A DNA stretch of 21,215 bases. Origin: Coptodactyla brooksi (taxonomy: Eukaryota > Arthropoda > Insecta > Coleoptera > Scarabaeidae). This document shows, one piece after another, positions 1 to 9,575 of this stretch. Under the pieces are notes generated by a model. It ran no database searches, was not told where the DNA came from, and worked only from the letters and a program-made list of their open reading frames with translations. How positions within the stretch are numbered: position 1 is the stretch's first letter; each line of letters begins with the position of its first letter. The DNA is taken from the NCBI GenBank assembly GCA_033557675.1, contig JAWQRM010000586.1, forward strand, positions 1-21,215, in the 5' to 3' direction. The position numbers and the translations under genes were made by a program.

Positions 1-234
1 CATCCCTCACTATGAGGGAAGTTGGACCGATTGGAGAGGTGTTGATCCATTGAGAGAAACATTTCATTTCGAATTCACTGTTCTTTTATAGCCAGTTCTA
101 GCGAAGGATCGCGAAAATACAGGCATTAGGGAAATAAAATACATTTAAAATGAGAAATATTAAAATAGCGTGAAAAATTAACATAAAAATGAATTGTAGC
201 AAATTTTCATGTTGCAATTGTGAAAACAAGAGTT

Positions 235-307
235 GGTCAGGTCAAGATTTGAACTCGGGTCACCTCCATGAGAGAGGACTACACGATTGCTACCCTGCCA
301 TCTGACC
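235..307 (-). repeat. tRNA-derived relic (tRNA pseudogene or SINE head)
   Basis: Read on the minus strand, these 73 nt fold like a tRNA. Six of seven acceptor pairs form (GGTCAG with CTGACC). There is a recognisable A box, a four-pair anticodon stem and a T arm with the B-box core GTTCAAATC. The anticodon loop lacks the invariant U33 and the T stem has a mismatch, so a working tRNA is unlikely. The intact A and B boxes suggest a Pol III promoter head of a SINE or a tRNA pseudogene. I could not delimit a SINE body or tail on either side. Confidence 0.55.
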
Positions 308-1370
308 TAATAGCAGCATTGTCATTTCGTCCAAAAAGTCACCTCTTAACCACGTAAATTTGTAGATTAGAATTTGAGATTTTGTAATTTGAATATTTCA
401 GTCCGAGGGCGCCTTTAGGAAAAAATGGACGACGGATTCGTGATCCTTAACTCGAGGGCAATTGATGCACATAGGTTTCACTTCTGGATCGTGGGAGAAG
501 TACACAACCTTCCCTAGTTAGAAGTGAATTCCAATATAAACACTATTAAAAAAATTATAATAGCAATATTAAAATGTGGATATAAAATGGTTTCCATGAT
601 AGTTAAAATGTAGACTAAACTGTTGCAGGAGTCCAAAAAATTGTGGATCAAAATAAGTAAAGAAATGATAGGGAAGGAAAATTTACAATCAAAACACCCG
701 CACACATTTAAATTTTCTTATCGAAAAGTTATATTCCAATTTTGTATTTTTGTTAAGACTACGCATAATGTTATGTTTACATGTTATTTTTGCTCAAATT
801 CTATTCATAAATGATATATCTCTAATGAAAACATTTTCATAAATTCTGTCATCATAATTACAAAGGTAAACCATATTTTCTGTAGTATTTTAGTGTATTT
901 AAAAGTAAAACTGTCTGTTGATTTCTGGTAGGCTAACCGAGGCATTTCAGTTGTTATAAAGGCTCAATAGCCAGTATTATCTACAGTTTTTGCAGGGCGA
1001 TCTGAATGAACTATCTGATTTGATATTGACTTTCAACAACTGATTAAGAAACCAAACTTGCAGTATGGTAATGATTAAAATAAAACATCTTAACTACCAA
1101 AATTGAATAAGTTAGCGACGTAACAAAATTAATTTACTGTTTTCTACATGTGATTTAGCAGTTTTGAAAAGGATTGACCACGTCGGACTTGAACATTTCT
1201 GAAAGTCCTGTAGATCTTGTGTATATCAGTACCGGATAACACATACCGCAATCGATGGATAGAAAGAGGGGGAGATTCACCCAGAAGTAGTATGAGAAGT
1301 AGAGTGAGGAAGAGATCTGGAACTGCCAGGATCATTGTCATAAATAGATGCTGCAGCAATTACAGTGAAT
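308..1370. other. AT-rich non-coding stretch, no convincing gene
   Basis: This stretch is mostly AT-rich DNA with many stops in every frame. One island of higher GC carries a 30-codon ORF (425-517, plus) that follows a TTTCAG-like acceptor, but it matches nothing I recognise and lacks further support. The minus-strand open stretch near 1144-1359 is also unrecognised. Confidence 0.4.
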
Positions 1371-1374
1371 AATT

Positions 1375-1470
1375 ACCACACTCCAAGACAACGATTCTCA
1401 AACTTTCGTATATCGCTCTCCCCTTCTTTACCTTAAATAATTCTGCGCCCCTGTGTAGTATAGATGAGCA
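1375..1470. mobile_element. Possible hAT-type terminal sequence, decayed
   Basis: The segment contains the phrase GATTCTCAAACTTTCG followed by a C-rich tract and a second C-rich tract about 60 nt later. This layout resembles the termini of many hAT-family elements and their non-autonomous derivatives, whose ends typically read like GGTTCTCAAACTTT. No matching inverted copy and no 8-bp target duplication were found, so the call is tentative. Confidence 0.25.
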
Positions 1471-1535
1471 CAGAGCACGTAATACTGAGAGATCATTAGG
1501 CGATTTTTTGCATGTAACCGTTTGTAACCAGGTAA

Positions 1536-1787
1536 GAGTTGTGTGCCTTTGAAGGTACAAAAAGCGGATATTATTCTATATCCGGCTATGGAATAATAAA
1601 AGAAAATTTCTTAGAGATGTTTCTCACATTGTGTGAATTTATTCAAAGTTACCTACCGGAAGAGAATCATAAAAAAGTTGTTGTTGTAGACATTGGGGGG
1701 TCATTTAGAAAATTTGAGTTTTTACCTCAATTTTTCAAAGAGCGGGAGGACTCCTACATAGCTCAGTGGCAAGAGCATTTGGCTTGA
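1536..1787 (+). pseudogene. Unrecognised ORF fragment, possibly bacterial TraC/VirB4-like ATPase relic
   Basis: An open stretch of 83 codons begins just after a stop at 1533 and has no ATG at its start. Its middle encodes a beta-strand-like segment KVVVVDIGGSFRK, preceded by a segment with the degenerate P-loop-like order SGYGIIKENF. That order (P-loop, helix, strand ending D-I-G-x-S) recalls conjugation ATPases of the TraC/VirB4 type, which are common in Rickettsiales mobile elements. The similarity is remembered rather than measured. The reading frame runs into the tRNA-like sequence and stops inside it. It could equally be a chance ORF or a piece of an unknown transposon. No flanking bacterial genes are visible. 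Confidence 0.2.
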
Positions 1788-1823
1788 AACCAAAGGTCGC
1801 AGGTTCGAATCCTGCTCAGCGGT
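1752..1823 (+). pseudogene. tRNA-like sequence with Cys-type body and UGA anticodon
   Basis: D arm (GCTC/GAGC), anticodon arm (TTTGG/CCAAA around loop CTTGAAA), a four-base variable loop GGTC and a perfect T arm (GCAGG/CCTGC around TTCGAAT) are all present. The body is class I and closely resembles eukaryotic tRNA-Cys. The loop nevertheless reads TGA, a serine anticodon normally found in class II tRNAs. The acceptor halves (1752-1758 and 1816-1822) pair at only about four of seven positions, counting G-U. I judge it a decayed or chimeric tRNA rather than a working gene, although its Pol III boxes are intact. Confidence 0.5.
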
Positions 1824-3696
1824 TCATTTTTTCTCTTGTTTAATTAAAGTAATTATTACTTATAAGTTAAATTTAACATGGATCGTAGTATAATGTTACT
1901 GTGAATTCATGCCAAACATTTTTTTAGAAGCGACTGAAATAACCCCATACTTAATAAGGACTCGGTTACTGATACATACAATAATACTAGCTGGTGTACG
2001 ACGGACGAGTTAAATTTAACACACACGTATGTTAAATTTACGCATCGAATAAAAATCGCATTTTACAAAAAAAAGTTAAATTAGTAATATAGAATTCAAT
2101 ATTCGGGATATTTTACCATTTCTTATGTCTGTTGCTTTTAAACTCATTCTAAAAAATACTTATTTATATATCTTATATCTATTTTATTATTTAAAGAAAA
2201 TAAGGATAATTTACTTCATGTAACATCAAAAGAGAGATTTTTAAAAAAGAAAACTAGTTAATATTTAAAATTTTTCGATAACAGTTTACGTTTTCGAGAT
2301 ATTGGAAAAAAAATGTACTTTCTACCCCTAACTTTTAGTCCTTGTAAATTCCTTCAAAGGTTTTTACGTCACGCAGAAAACAAACACTGTGCTAAATTTC
2401 GTCAAAATCAGCAGTAACACCCATGAAAGAATTAATTTTTATTAGGATAGTTAAGCCCAACCATCCCTAAATGCCGTAAATACCTTATTTTACCACAAAC
2501 ATCTTATTATGTGACTAATTTACTTTTTTCTTCAAAGTATTTTCTAAATACCTAACAGTTTTATCACGTTATTCTTACGGAAAGAGGATATATAATATCC
2601 CCCAGTAATTTCGCCTGAGGTGGTCTGCGGAGACTAGGTAAAAAACACATAAATAATATTTTTTAACGTATTATATGTATACTTAACGCCGCCAAAATCG
2701 ATAGGGTAATTTTTAAATTATTTAAAAAAACTAGAGGTAGTTTACCCTTTTTAACCTTCTGGTATATGTGTGATATGTCAATAGAAAGCTCTTCAAAAAT
2801 GAATATAGTTTGCATTTACCATAAAATAAATACTTTTTCCCTCAATTTGCGACCCTTATTACTCGCCCCAAGGGCTTTTAGAGCACATATAAAAATATAC
2901 GTAAACCTTATTTTTGTCCATTCTACCGCTGTACCAAATCGGTGAGTGACGGTTGTGACACTTCCTTTGTGAGTACCACAATTTCTCAAAAATACTTTCC
3001 CTGATCACATTAGCAGAAGTGGATTTCTTTTTGGGTGATATATTAAAGAAATTATTCAAAATAAAATTACTCAGAATAAAAATTACTCAAGTTCATAGCA
3101 CAACTACTCCATGAATACTCTCTAAAATGAGCAGAAATATATACGAGAGTTTGGGATATTGCTTGGAAAACGTTGATATTTTTGTATCATTTATGTAACT
3201 TTATGTTTTAATATTTTATTACTAGAATTATTTTATTTTAGAATTGTCCTTTATTTTTTTAAGGATTAATTTTTTGTTTATCCATTGAAGTTAATCATTC
3301 AGAAAGCAATAAATAATAGTTATCATTATAAGTTAAAAATATAAGTACAATATGTAGCTATCGCGAAAGAAGTGTACCGCACTACTCGATATATGAAATA
3401 TTAGCAAACAATAAGAGGAAGGATAGGCTGTAACAAGAAGAATGGTTCAGTATAATTAAAACCCACATAAATGTTAACTTATACATTTCTTATTTTTCAT
3501 TTGAGTACACTTAATGATTGACTTGGAAGAAAAATAATCTATTTAGAGAATAATAATCTACGTAATAAGACTAAAGGTTATCACTAAAATAAACTATCAA
3601 GCAAGACTAACTAACACAAGGGTAATCTTAAGTAAATCATGCAAGAAAATAAGTACGGAAAATTGTCTATGAAGCATAGCGTGCAAGCAAATTTAC
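1824..3696. other. AT-rich non-coding stretch left of the SLC66A2 exons
   Basis: Nothing here supports a gene. If the SLC66A2 gene is complete, its second PQ-loop exons must lie left of 3697. I looked on the minus strand for the expected Trp-rich and SIKMVLMW-like segments and did not find them. This stretch is therefore probably part of a long intron. Phrases such as TTTTCGAGATATTGG near 2294 look like common insect repeat DNA but were not assigned. Confidence 0.4.
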
Positions 3697-4321
3697 CACA
3701 GATACTGTGTGTTGAGCGTGGAGCTTTTGACTGAAGCAATCTGACCACCTCGCTGGGAGTAGCTGCCAAAATCAAATGTGTACATATAGTAAAAATTAAA
3801 AGTAAGAAACAAGCTTTGTAAATAGAAAAAGAAATAACCAAATAAAGGAGAAATAAAAGTTTATGCTAAAAAGTTACATTTAATTGTTAACAAGGGTAAG
3901 CACGGCGCAAATGAATAAAAGATACCTGTAAATATTCTTTGGCGTGCTTGGGACAGTTGATTGATGTTGCGGACACGAACACACAGCTGTATCATCGCGA
4001 ACATTGTTATGTTCATGATGATACTTTGAATGAGAAGTGGATACTCGAAATGCCTTCCAAACCTATGATGGAATTATTGAAATACGATATAAATGAGAAA
4101 TCGAAGTCCCAGACTTACCAAAATAATATTCGCAGGGTGTTTGCTATCAGAAGGGCTAAGCAGACCAACAAGGAGAACCCTTCCGCATTTTTTTCACGTT
4201 TTATTTGTCGATATTGCGGTATATAAGGAATGACACCCCCTATAATCATTGCACCTGCACTTATCCATCCCACTACGTGCCCCACCGTAAGGGACAACTC
4301 ATCTGATATCACCCAATCCAT
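3697..4321 (-). CDS. SLC66A2: PQ-loop repeat transporter SLC66A2 (PQLC1)-like, 5' half only
   Basis: SLC66A2 (PQLC1) is a seven-helix PQ-loop membrane protein, implicated in endosome-to-Golgi lipid asymmetry in mammals. Exon 1 (4321-4119) encodes the first helices and the PQ-loop signature YIPQY at residues 33-37, followed by an RQIKREKNAEGFS-type stretch and helix 2 ending LRILFW. Exon 2 (4062-3926) continues FGRHFEYPLL and the next helix in frame across a 56-nt GT-AG intron. A 66-nt candidate exon 3 (3762-3697) keeps phase 1 on both sides and ends at GTAAAT; it is poorly conserved and less certain. The second PQ-loop half was not found, so the model is partial. The ATG at 4321 gives MDWV, which fits the short animal N terminus; an earlier in-frame ATG at 4414 seems to be leader. 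The gene is head-to-head with TIM21. Confidence 0.87.
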
Positions 4322-4864
4322 TTTATTCACTACTAAAATTTGACGAAAGCACTTAACATGATTCCTTGCTGGTCTATTTTTAAAGCATGCACCCGCTGTG
4401 CGGTCAACTATCAAATGTCAACAGAAATGTCAAACAAAAAGGTTATTTAACTGCGTCTATTTCACTCGCTCTTATAGAAATCAGATCAACTTTCTTTCTT
4501 GGACGAAAAGCCAGGCATAGGATATATATTAAAACTAGAGATTTGCAGTTTAATTATCAGGATCGATTAGTGATTAACAATATATCCTGTACTTCAAATT
4601 TGAATCAATCTATTACAATTCATCACCAATTTGACTTGCATAAATACAATCTCAGTTGATTAATCTACATTTATTCTACTTTAAAAGGTTACCGTAAAAG
4701 CCATCTAATATTCAAATAATCTATGTGACAGACGAAATTTATAGGTTATGTTGTCAGGTATGCTCTTAAAACACAAAAAATAACAAAAAGTACGTATCCC
4801 GGCGTATAATTGGCACTGTATTTCTCACAAATAACTCACTAACATTAAAATTTCTACAGATAAG
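4322..4864. promoter_or_regulatory. Shared intergenic promoter region of SLC66A2 and TIM21
   Basis: These 543 nt separate two divergently read start codons, so the promoters and 5' leaders of both genes must lie here unless upstream leader exons exist. No clear TATA box with a matching start site is visible for either direction, as is common for housekeeping pairs. The near-repeat ATGTCAA...ATGTCAA at 4415-4437 is the only obvious motif-like feature. Confidence 0.5.
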
Positions 4865-5561
4865 ATGATATCAAAAGTAATATATCCATTTTTACGAAAT
4901 TCACATTTCTTGCAAGAATATCGCTTATTTCCTTTAATTACAACAAGATTGAAGAGTAACAAAGCTATAACGACTTCCACGCGCACATCATTGGATACAA
5001 ATGTGAAGCCGCTAGGAGAAAAAGTTAAAGAGACGACAAAAACTGCTTCGTACCTGGGCGTTATTTTGCTAGGTGTCGGGGTAACTGGCACATTATTTTA
5101 CGCAGTATTTCAAGAATTGTTCTCAAGTAAGAGTCCCAATAATGTATATACTCAGGCTGTGAAGAAATGTTTGGCGGATACTCGGGTTGAAGATAAGCTA
5201 GGATTGCCCATAACGGCATATGGAGAAGAAACAAGGAGAGGTAGGAGGCAGCATGTCACTCATCTTGTATATATTAAAGATGGGAAGAAGCACATGCGCA
5301 TGAGGTTTTATTTGCAAGGGTCGTATCATAAAGGAACGGTGAATTTAGAAATGGTAGAGGTACGAATTTAATTTTGTTGAAGCTTTTTCAGATGATAGTA
5401 ACGACTAATAAATGAAGCTGTTGTGTTTTTAGAACGATAAGGGAAAATATGAATATCGATATTTATTTATTGAAGTGAATGATTTGCTTCAGAATAAAAT
5501 TGTGTTAGAAGATAATATTAATAAGCCACAGCTCACACTACCAGGGTTTGCTTTTGAATAA
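4865..5561 (+). CDS. TIMM21: TIM21, mitochondrial import inner membrane translocase subunit
   Basis: Tim21 links the TOM and TIM23 complexes and helps sort presequence proteins and respiratory-chain subunits in the inner membrane. Two exons, 4865-5359 and 5433-5561, join in phase 0 across a 73-nt GT-AG intron and give 207 residues. Residues 1-40 are Arg/Lys/Ser/Thr-rich with almost no acidic residues, like a cleaved mitochondrial targeting sequence. Residues 62-83 form the single membrane segment. The rest is the intermembrane-space domain, with the family-typical order VYTQAVKKCL, MRFYLQGS, and in exon 2 GKYEYRYLFIEV. Length is in the range of animal Tim21. The intron begins GTACG, and reading through it adds only three codons before a stop. 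The gene is divergent from SLC66A2. No AATAAA was seen shortly after the stop. Confidence 0.95.
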
Positions 5562-5929
5562 GACTTCTAATCTAAGGAATATCTTGTAAACAGTCAGGTA
5601 TGTATATGGTGTAACATTCAGTGCTCAACAAGGAATCCTTATTACCTTATTTTAATATTTAAACACTTGTCTATGTAAGTCTTGCAATTTTCTGTATTGG
5701 GTTGGACAGTGATGATTCTTCAATGCTGAAGATACATAATTATTTCTTTTATCACTTCTTTTTTGAAAATCCCTATGCCCTTTTGGGCTGTGTATCATTT
5801 GTTTTATTCCATGTCTTCTTTGTCTTCCTCTTCAATTTTAAGAAAGTATTATTTCTTCCAACAGCTTATATTATTACCTTGTTTATAGATCTTGATTGCT
5901 ATCGATTGCTCATGCATGTTCAAAAAAGA
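5562..5929. other. Intergenic DNA after TIM21
   Basis: AT-rich DNA containing the TIM21 3' untranslated region. An open stretch at 5702-5980 begins without ATG and is extremely Phe/Leu-rich, as expected of T-rich chance ORFs. It matches no family I know. Confidence 0.4.
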
Positions 5930-6061
5930 AATCTAAAAATAGGTCAAGTCATCCCTATGGGGGGTAAACAACCCTCTTAAAATTTTTCAATTGCATGAAG
6001 TGTTGAGTGGCACCTCATTTAAAGGCTTTTTTCGGTCAACATCTTACGGAGATAGTAATTT

Positions 6062-6087
6062 TTTACACTTAATTTTTTAAGTGTAAA
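6062..6087. repeat. Short perfect hairpin, 11-bp arms
   Basis: TTTACACTTAA at 6062-6072 faces its exact reverse complement at 6077-6087 across a TTTT loop. Its right arm overlaps the first arm of a longer-range inverted pair: GTGTAAAGGTAAAAATCA at 6081-6098 is matched on the opposite strand at 6718-6735 with 17 of 18 bases. The outer pair encloses the transposase relic and may be an internal or terminal inverted repeat of that element. Confidence 0.7.
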
Positions 6088-6180
6088 GGTAAAAATCATG
6101 TTTGATATTTTGAAAAATAATGTTTCGTGAGGCCATACATTCATTTGTACTTCGGATTATTATTTCTTTATAAAGCTATT

Positions 6181-6270
6181 GCCATAACCCTTGCGCATTC
6201 AATATTTCAATAATAAATTCCAACTATTTCAACTCTATTACCGAAATATTGAATGTGTAACGGTTACGGC
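6181..6270. repeat. 28-bp inverted repeat with 34-nt spacer
   Basis: Arms 6181-6208 and 6243-6270 are reverse complements with about five mismatches. The best core is CATTCAATATTTC against GAAATATTGAATG. The pair lies inside the Tc1/IS630-type relic, upstream of the transposase remnant, and could be a nested MITE or a cruciform-forming leader. Confidence 0.7.
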
Positions 6271-6893
6271 TATGGTTTCAACGAAAATCTTCCAGATTAA
6301 AGTGTAAAAACACGAAATAATGAAAATGTAAAACACGAAATAATAAATCGTCCAGTTTGAAATGAAACTATTGATATTGCAGTTTTGGGATATTCGCAAA
6401 TGAATCCCAGTCATTCACCTAGAACTATATCCCAAGATTCTAGCATTTCTTGCTCTAGTGTCCATAGAATTTTAAAGGCACATAAATTCCATCCACTTAA
6501 AATGATTTTGATCTAAGAGCTAAATGAAGGTGATCTAGATCGACGATTACAATTTTGCAAAACTTTTAGCGAGTAAATAGTTGGCAACCAAAATTTGCTT
6601 TATAATATTAAATTGGTTAACTGTTTTAAATTGGTTAACTTTGAATTTTTACATTAGATTATTCATTTGTTTTTTTTTGCTAAAAAGAAATAAAAAGTTT
6701 CTTATTTGGATAAAATGTCATTTTTACCTTTACACATAAAAAATGAATACATTGGTAAGGAGTTACTCAAAAGTTAGTCCCCTTCAAAATAAAACTTGAT
6801 AGGTGTTTAGAATTTTTTCAAAACCTTCCGTTTATTGAGTTATAGGGGTGACAAATTTGCGTTGGCCACCCTGACACCCTGTATATTCCCATC

Positions 6894-7924
6894 ATCTCAA
6901 TTGAAGTGGTTTTCATCTTTGGAAATTCTTTCAATTCACTGTGTTGATTTTAGTGGCATATTTTATTTTGTAAATTCATTTTATATTTGAATTTCTATAT
7001 TTTTTGCCTTTTTGTTGGGATTTGGGACTTGCAATCTCAACACCCTTGAAAGCAGCAATGTATTCAGCACGTATCCCTGTTTTACTCTGACTTCTGTTTT
7101 GAGTTCTTGAGATTCTGCGAACTAATTATGTTCTTGTTGTTTGCGGCCATTTCTTGTACTATTCCTACGTACGTATGGTTTATTGCATTTCTATTTATCA
7201 TGTTGACACTTTTTGTAAATCAGCAAAACACAAGGTTCATTACACTTTCAAATACACTTTTCTTGTATTTATCTAGTATCTCTATTTATCAAGTATCTTC
7301 TCAATACTTGTCTCAATATAAATATTGGATTCAATGTGCTCCTTTTGAACTATTTCTAATTCTACACTTCGTTTCCCTGATTTTATTATCTATGTTCCCC
7401 TTTCTTATTCATCTATATACCCTGTCGTTTAAGAAATGCCTGTTATTTCTGCACTATTTCATTAAAATTCTTTAGCATTTTTGGGATCATTGTACAAATT
7501 ATACTACATCATTGTTGCTGCGGTTGTCATCATTTTATTCTAACCTACTCTAAATTTTAGCAGTTTTTTGTTACATTTCCTTAATCTTGGGTTAAATCTG
7601 ACCAAAATTGCCCTTAGTATCTAGAACAATGAAATTTTTCCTGATTGTGCCATAGTCAATTCAAGGAAGCTTTGTAATCCATAGTTACTATTAGATCTAC
7701 AGATAGTGAGCATCTAGGTACACAACATGGCCATGTTTCATACATAGATACACTTTTTCTTTTACTTATATTTCTGTTAGTCAAACCCAGTGTGATGGGT
7801 TGCACAATTCAACAATTAGTTTATAAATTATGAAAGATTTGTAAACATATTGCATATATAAATAAGGTTATTATACAGGACTTTTAATAAAAAAAAATAA
7901 CCTCCTAAACAATTTAAAAAGAGT
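6894..7924. other. Gene-free stretch between the Tc1-type relic and TMEM231
   Basis: No gene is supported. On the minus strand near 7110-7040 a short phrase (TEVRVKQGYVLNTLL) resembles the QG motif of non-LTR reverse transcriptases, with the usual Asp and Ser positions lost. The minus strand of 7110-7480 is purine-rich and broken by stops, compatible with a heavily decayed non-LTR element. The plus-strand open stretch 7107-7475 is Phe/Leu/Ile-rich and probably an antisense shadow of that T-rich DNA. Confidence 0.35.
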
Positions 7925-7930
7925 TTTATT
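7925..7930 (-). terminator. Poly(A) signal of TMEM231
   Basis: AATAAA on the minus strand begins 11 nt after the TMEM231 stop codon, implying a very short 3' untranslated region. Confidence 0.6.
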
Positions 7931-7940
7931 GTTCACAGTG

Positions 7941-9089
7941 TTAATCTTGTTTATCCTTCAGGGGGTTTTGTTCATAGAACACCAGTATGTGGTTATCAAA
8001 TACGTATTCTTTAATTTTCTTTATTATCCACCACAGGATGATGTAAACGGTTATATATTGCATCCATGCCCATTTCATTATTTGCCAAAAGGTTGGGGTG
8101 TAATAAAACATATGCTCTGGGTATTTTAAGTTGAGTTTCAATGAAAATAATCCTGTATGCCTTTGGTAAGTTTTATGAGTGGGCAATAAATAAGTTGTCA
8201 CTGAAAACGATAAAATTTAGAAAGTTTAGTGGTAATAATTGGATACAACTTGTACCATTCTTTTGATAGTATCTTTCAATAATATTATTAAACTTATAGC
8301 CATCAATATCATTATCTTCTATAATGGAAGTGTTGAACATCGTATTTATAATTTTAGGGTGGCAGAATATTGGATATAGCTGTGATAATTTAAGGATTGA
8401 ATATATGCTAATATCGCTGACATCGTCTAGCATTTCTTGAAGGAGAACCAATGACTGCATGTGTAATCTACAATTCGCCTAAACAATAAATTTTGAGAAA
8501 AACTGTAAATAATATTTTACAAGTACATTTTATAATTACCTTTAGCTTGTAATCTAATGTAAGCAATAAATCGAACCTTGTTATGCTCGTGTTTGCTGGA
8601 AGATCCAATTCTAATTCAAAGTGGAACATGTCCACTTTACCATCCAAATTGCTATCAACTTCTATAGCCTGGAACAGAAGTAAAAATATAAATCAAAAGA
8701 ATTTTGTTGTTTTATTTAAATTTCATTGTTACCGTACCTTTATTTGGGAGCAGGTATCCTCAAAAGTATTATCATTGTGGTAAGCAAAATTGTTACATAT
8801 AAAATTTAAGGTTATATTATTTGTGTAGGCTATAAATAAATATTCTCCCTTAAATTTTACATCTGGTTGCTCGTAAAATGTATCGTGCTTCAACCAAAAA
8901 CCTAATCACCTGTTAAAGAATTCATCTTTGAAGGAAAACTACAAACTTACCCCTGCTATTGTATGAAAACAGAAATGGAATAGTTATGTTCACTACTGTG
9001 CAAATTGCAACAAATAAACTGGTTTTTGAAAATAGGTAGTTCTTGTATCTTATCCGCAAACAGGTCGAATATAATTCCAAAATAACCAT
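7941..9089 (-). CDS. TMEM231: TMEM231, ciliary transition-zone (MKS complex) membrane protein
   Basis: TMEM231 is a two-pass protein of the MKS/B9 complex that controls membrane-protein entry at the ciliary transition zone. Five exons on the minus strand join in frame: 9089-8951, 8901-8738, 8668-8540, 8478-8256 and 8200-7941, giving 304 residues (human: 316). Introns are 49-71 nt, all GT-AG. Residues 25-43 form the first membrane segment. Next come GFWLKHDTFYEQP, the LDGKVDMFHFELEL block, a YQKNVTTY block spanning the exon 4/5 junction, and finally TPTFWQIMKWAWMQY leading into the second membrane segment (about 259-279). All of these align by memory with human TMEM231 in the same order. The ATG at 9089 gives a short cytoplasmic N terminus like that of animal orthologues. 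A consensus X-box lies 53 nt upstream. In insects such a gene should act in ciliated sensory neurons and perhaps sperm. Confidence 0.93.
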
Positions 9090-9141
9090 GGTTGTAGAAT
9101 TTTAAATATGAAATGTGGTTAACACACGTTTGCATCATTGT

Positions 9142-9155
9142 ATCGCCATGGAAAC
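9142..9155 (+). promoter_or_regulatory. X-box (RFX-factor site) upstream of TMEM231
   Basis: ATCGCCATGGAAAC matches every defined position of the ciliary X-box consensus RYYNYYATRRNRAC, read on the plus strand. The site is nearly palindromic. It sits 53-66 nt upstream of the TMEM231 start codon, the usual place for X-boxes in ciliary genes. RFX factors are known to switch on transition-zone genes in worms and flies. Confidence 0.7.
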
Positions 9156-9344
9156 GAATCGTTTGTAATATTGTCCTTGCTCCACTACACACATTAAGCG
9201 CACGGACGCCAATAACGCTTGACCAATTCAATTTCGTCATACAACTGGATTGAAAAATTATCTTGGATTGACTGGATTGAAATCATTCATTAAATGTCCA
9301 TCTGATGAGGGGATTTCTTTAAAAGTAGCAGTTTAAACCAATTT

Positions 9345-9575
9345 TTAAGAAAAGAAACGAAATGAGTACCAAATGGAGGATATATTCACAAAACGTGCTA
9401 AAAACTGTATAAGCATTTTTGGTATTGCACTGCTAATTAGGAAGTTCCTTGATGTGTAGTCATAAATTGGCAAATACTTCTTTTGTATTCTTTTGAATTC
9501 TTTATCAAAGAATTCTTTGTGATGGGAGAAGGGTATTTTTAAATTCCAATCTGAAAATATTTGGATCGAAGTCAC
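9345..9575 (-). other. Unrecognised open stretch with a splice-like acceptor
   Basis: A 76-codon open stretch on the minus strand is bounded on its 5' side by TTTATGTAG, which could be an intron acceptor, and has no ATG there. Its product is rich in Phe, Ile and Ser and contains SAIPKMLIQFLARFVN. I do not recognise a family. It is upstream of TMEM231 on the same strand. It could be a terminal exon, a transposon fragment or chance. Confidence 0.2.

Larger units (their letters stand above)
5930..6893 (+). mobile_element. Decayed Tc1/IS630-type DNA transposon
   Basis: A transposase relic is readable at about 6380-6595. After an HTH-like region it has PRTISQDSSISCSSVHRIL, then KAHKFHPLKM, a stop, ELNEGDLDRRLQFC and another stop. 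This order (second HTH, FHPYK-like linker, N-D-x-D-R-R-x-x-F-C) is typical of insect IS630/Tc1-superfamily transposases. The catalytic DDE region is missing. The 5' flank (5945-6000) and 3' flank (6770-6893) look like the non-coding ends of such elements, and the right end finishes with ACCCTGTATA, a common insect terminus. Exact ends and a TA duplication could not be fixed. Confidence 0.65.

Noticed and set aside
1752..1823. Selenocysteine or true serine tRNA
   Set aside because: Selenocysteine tRNA has anticodon TCA and a long variable arm; serine tRNA is class II. This sequence has a four-base variable loop and a badly paired acceptor stem.
3939..4226. 95-codon plus-strand ORF
   Set aside because: Antisense to SLC66A2 exons 1 and 2, which align with the family on the minus strand.
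5702..5980. 92-codon plus-strand ORF after TIM21
   Set aside because: No ATG at its start, composition of a chance T-rich ORF, and its end runs into transposon flank.
7107..7475. 122-codon plus-strand ORF
   Set aside because: Phe/Leu/Ile-rich product of T-rich DNA; the opposite strand looks like a broken retroelement.
8956..9240. 94-codon minus-strand ORF upstream of TMEM231 exon 2
   Set aside because: It overlaps the TMEM231 first exon in another frame; the TMEM231 frame joins exon 2 in phase and matches the family N terminus.
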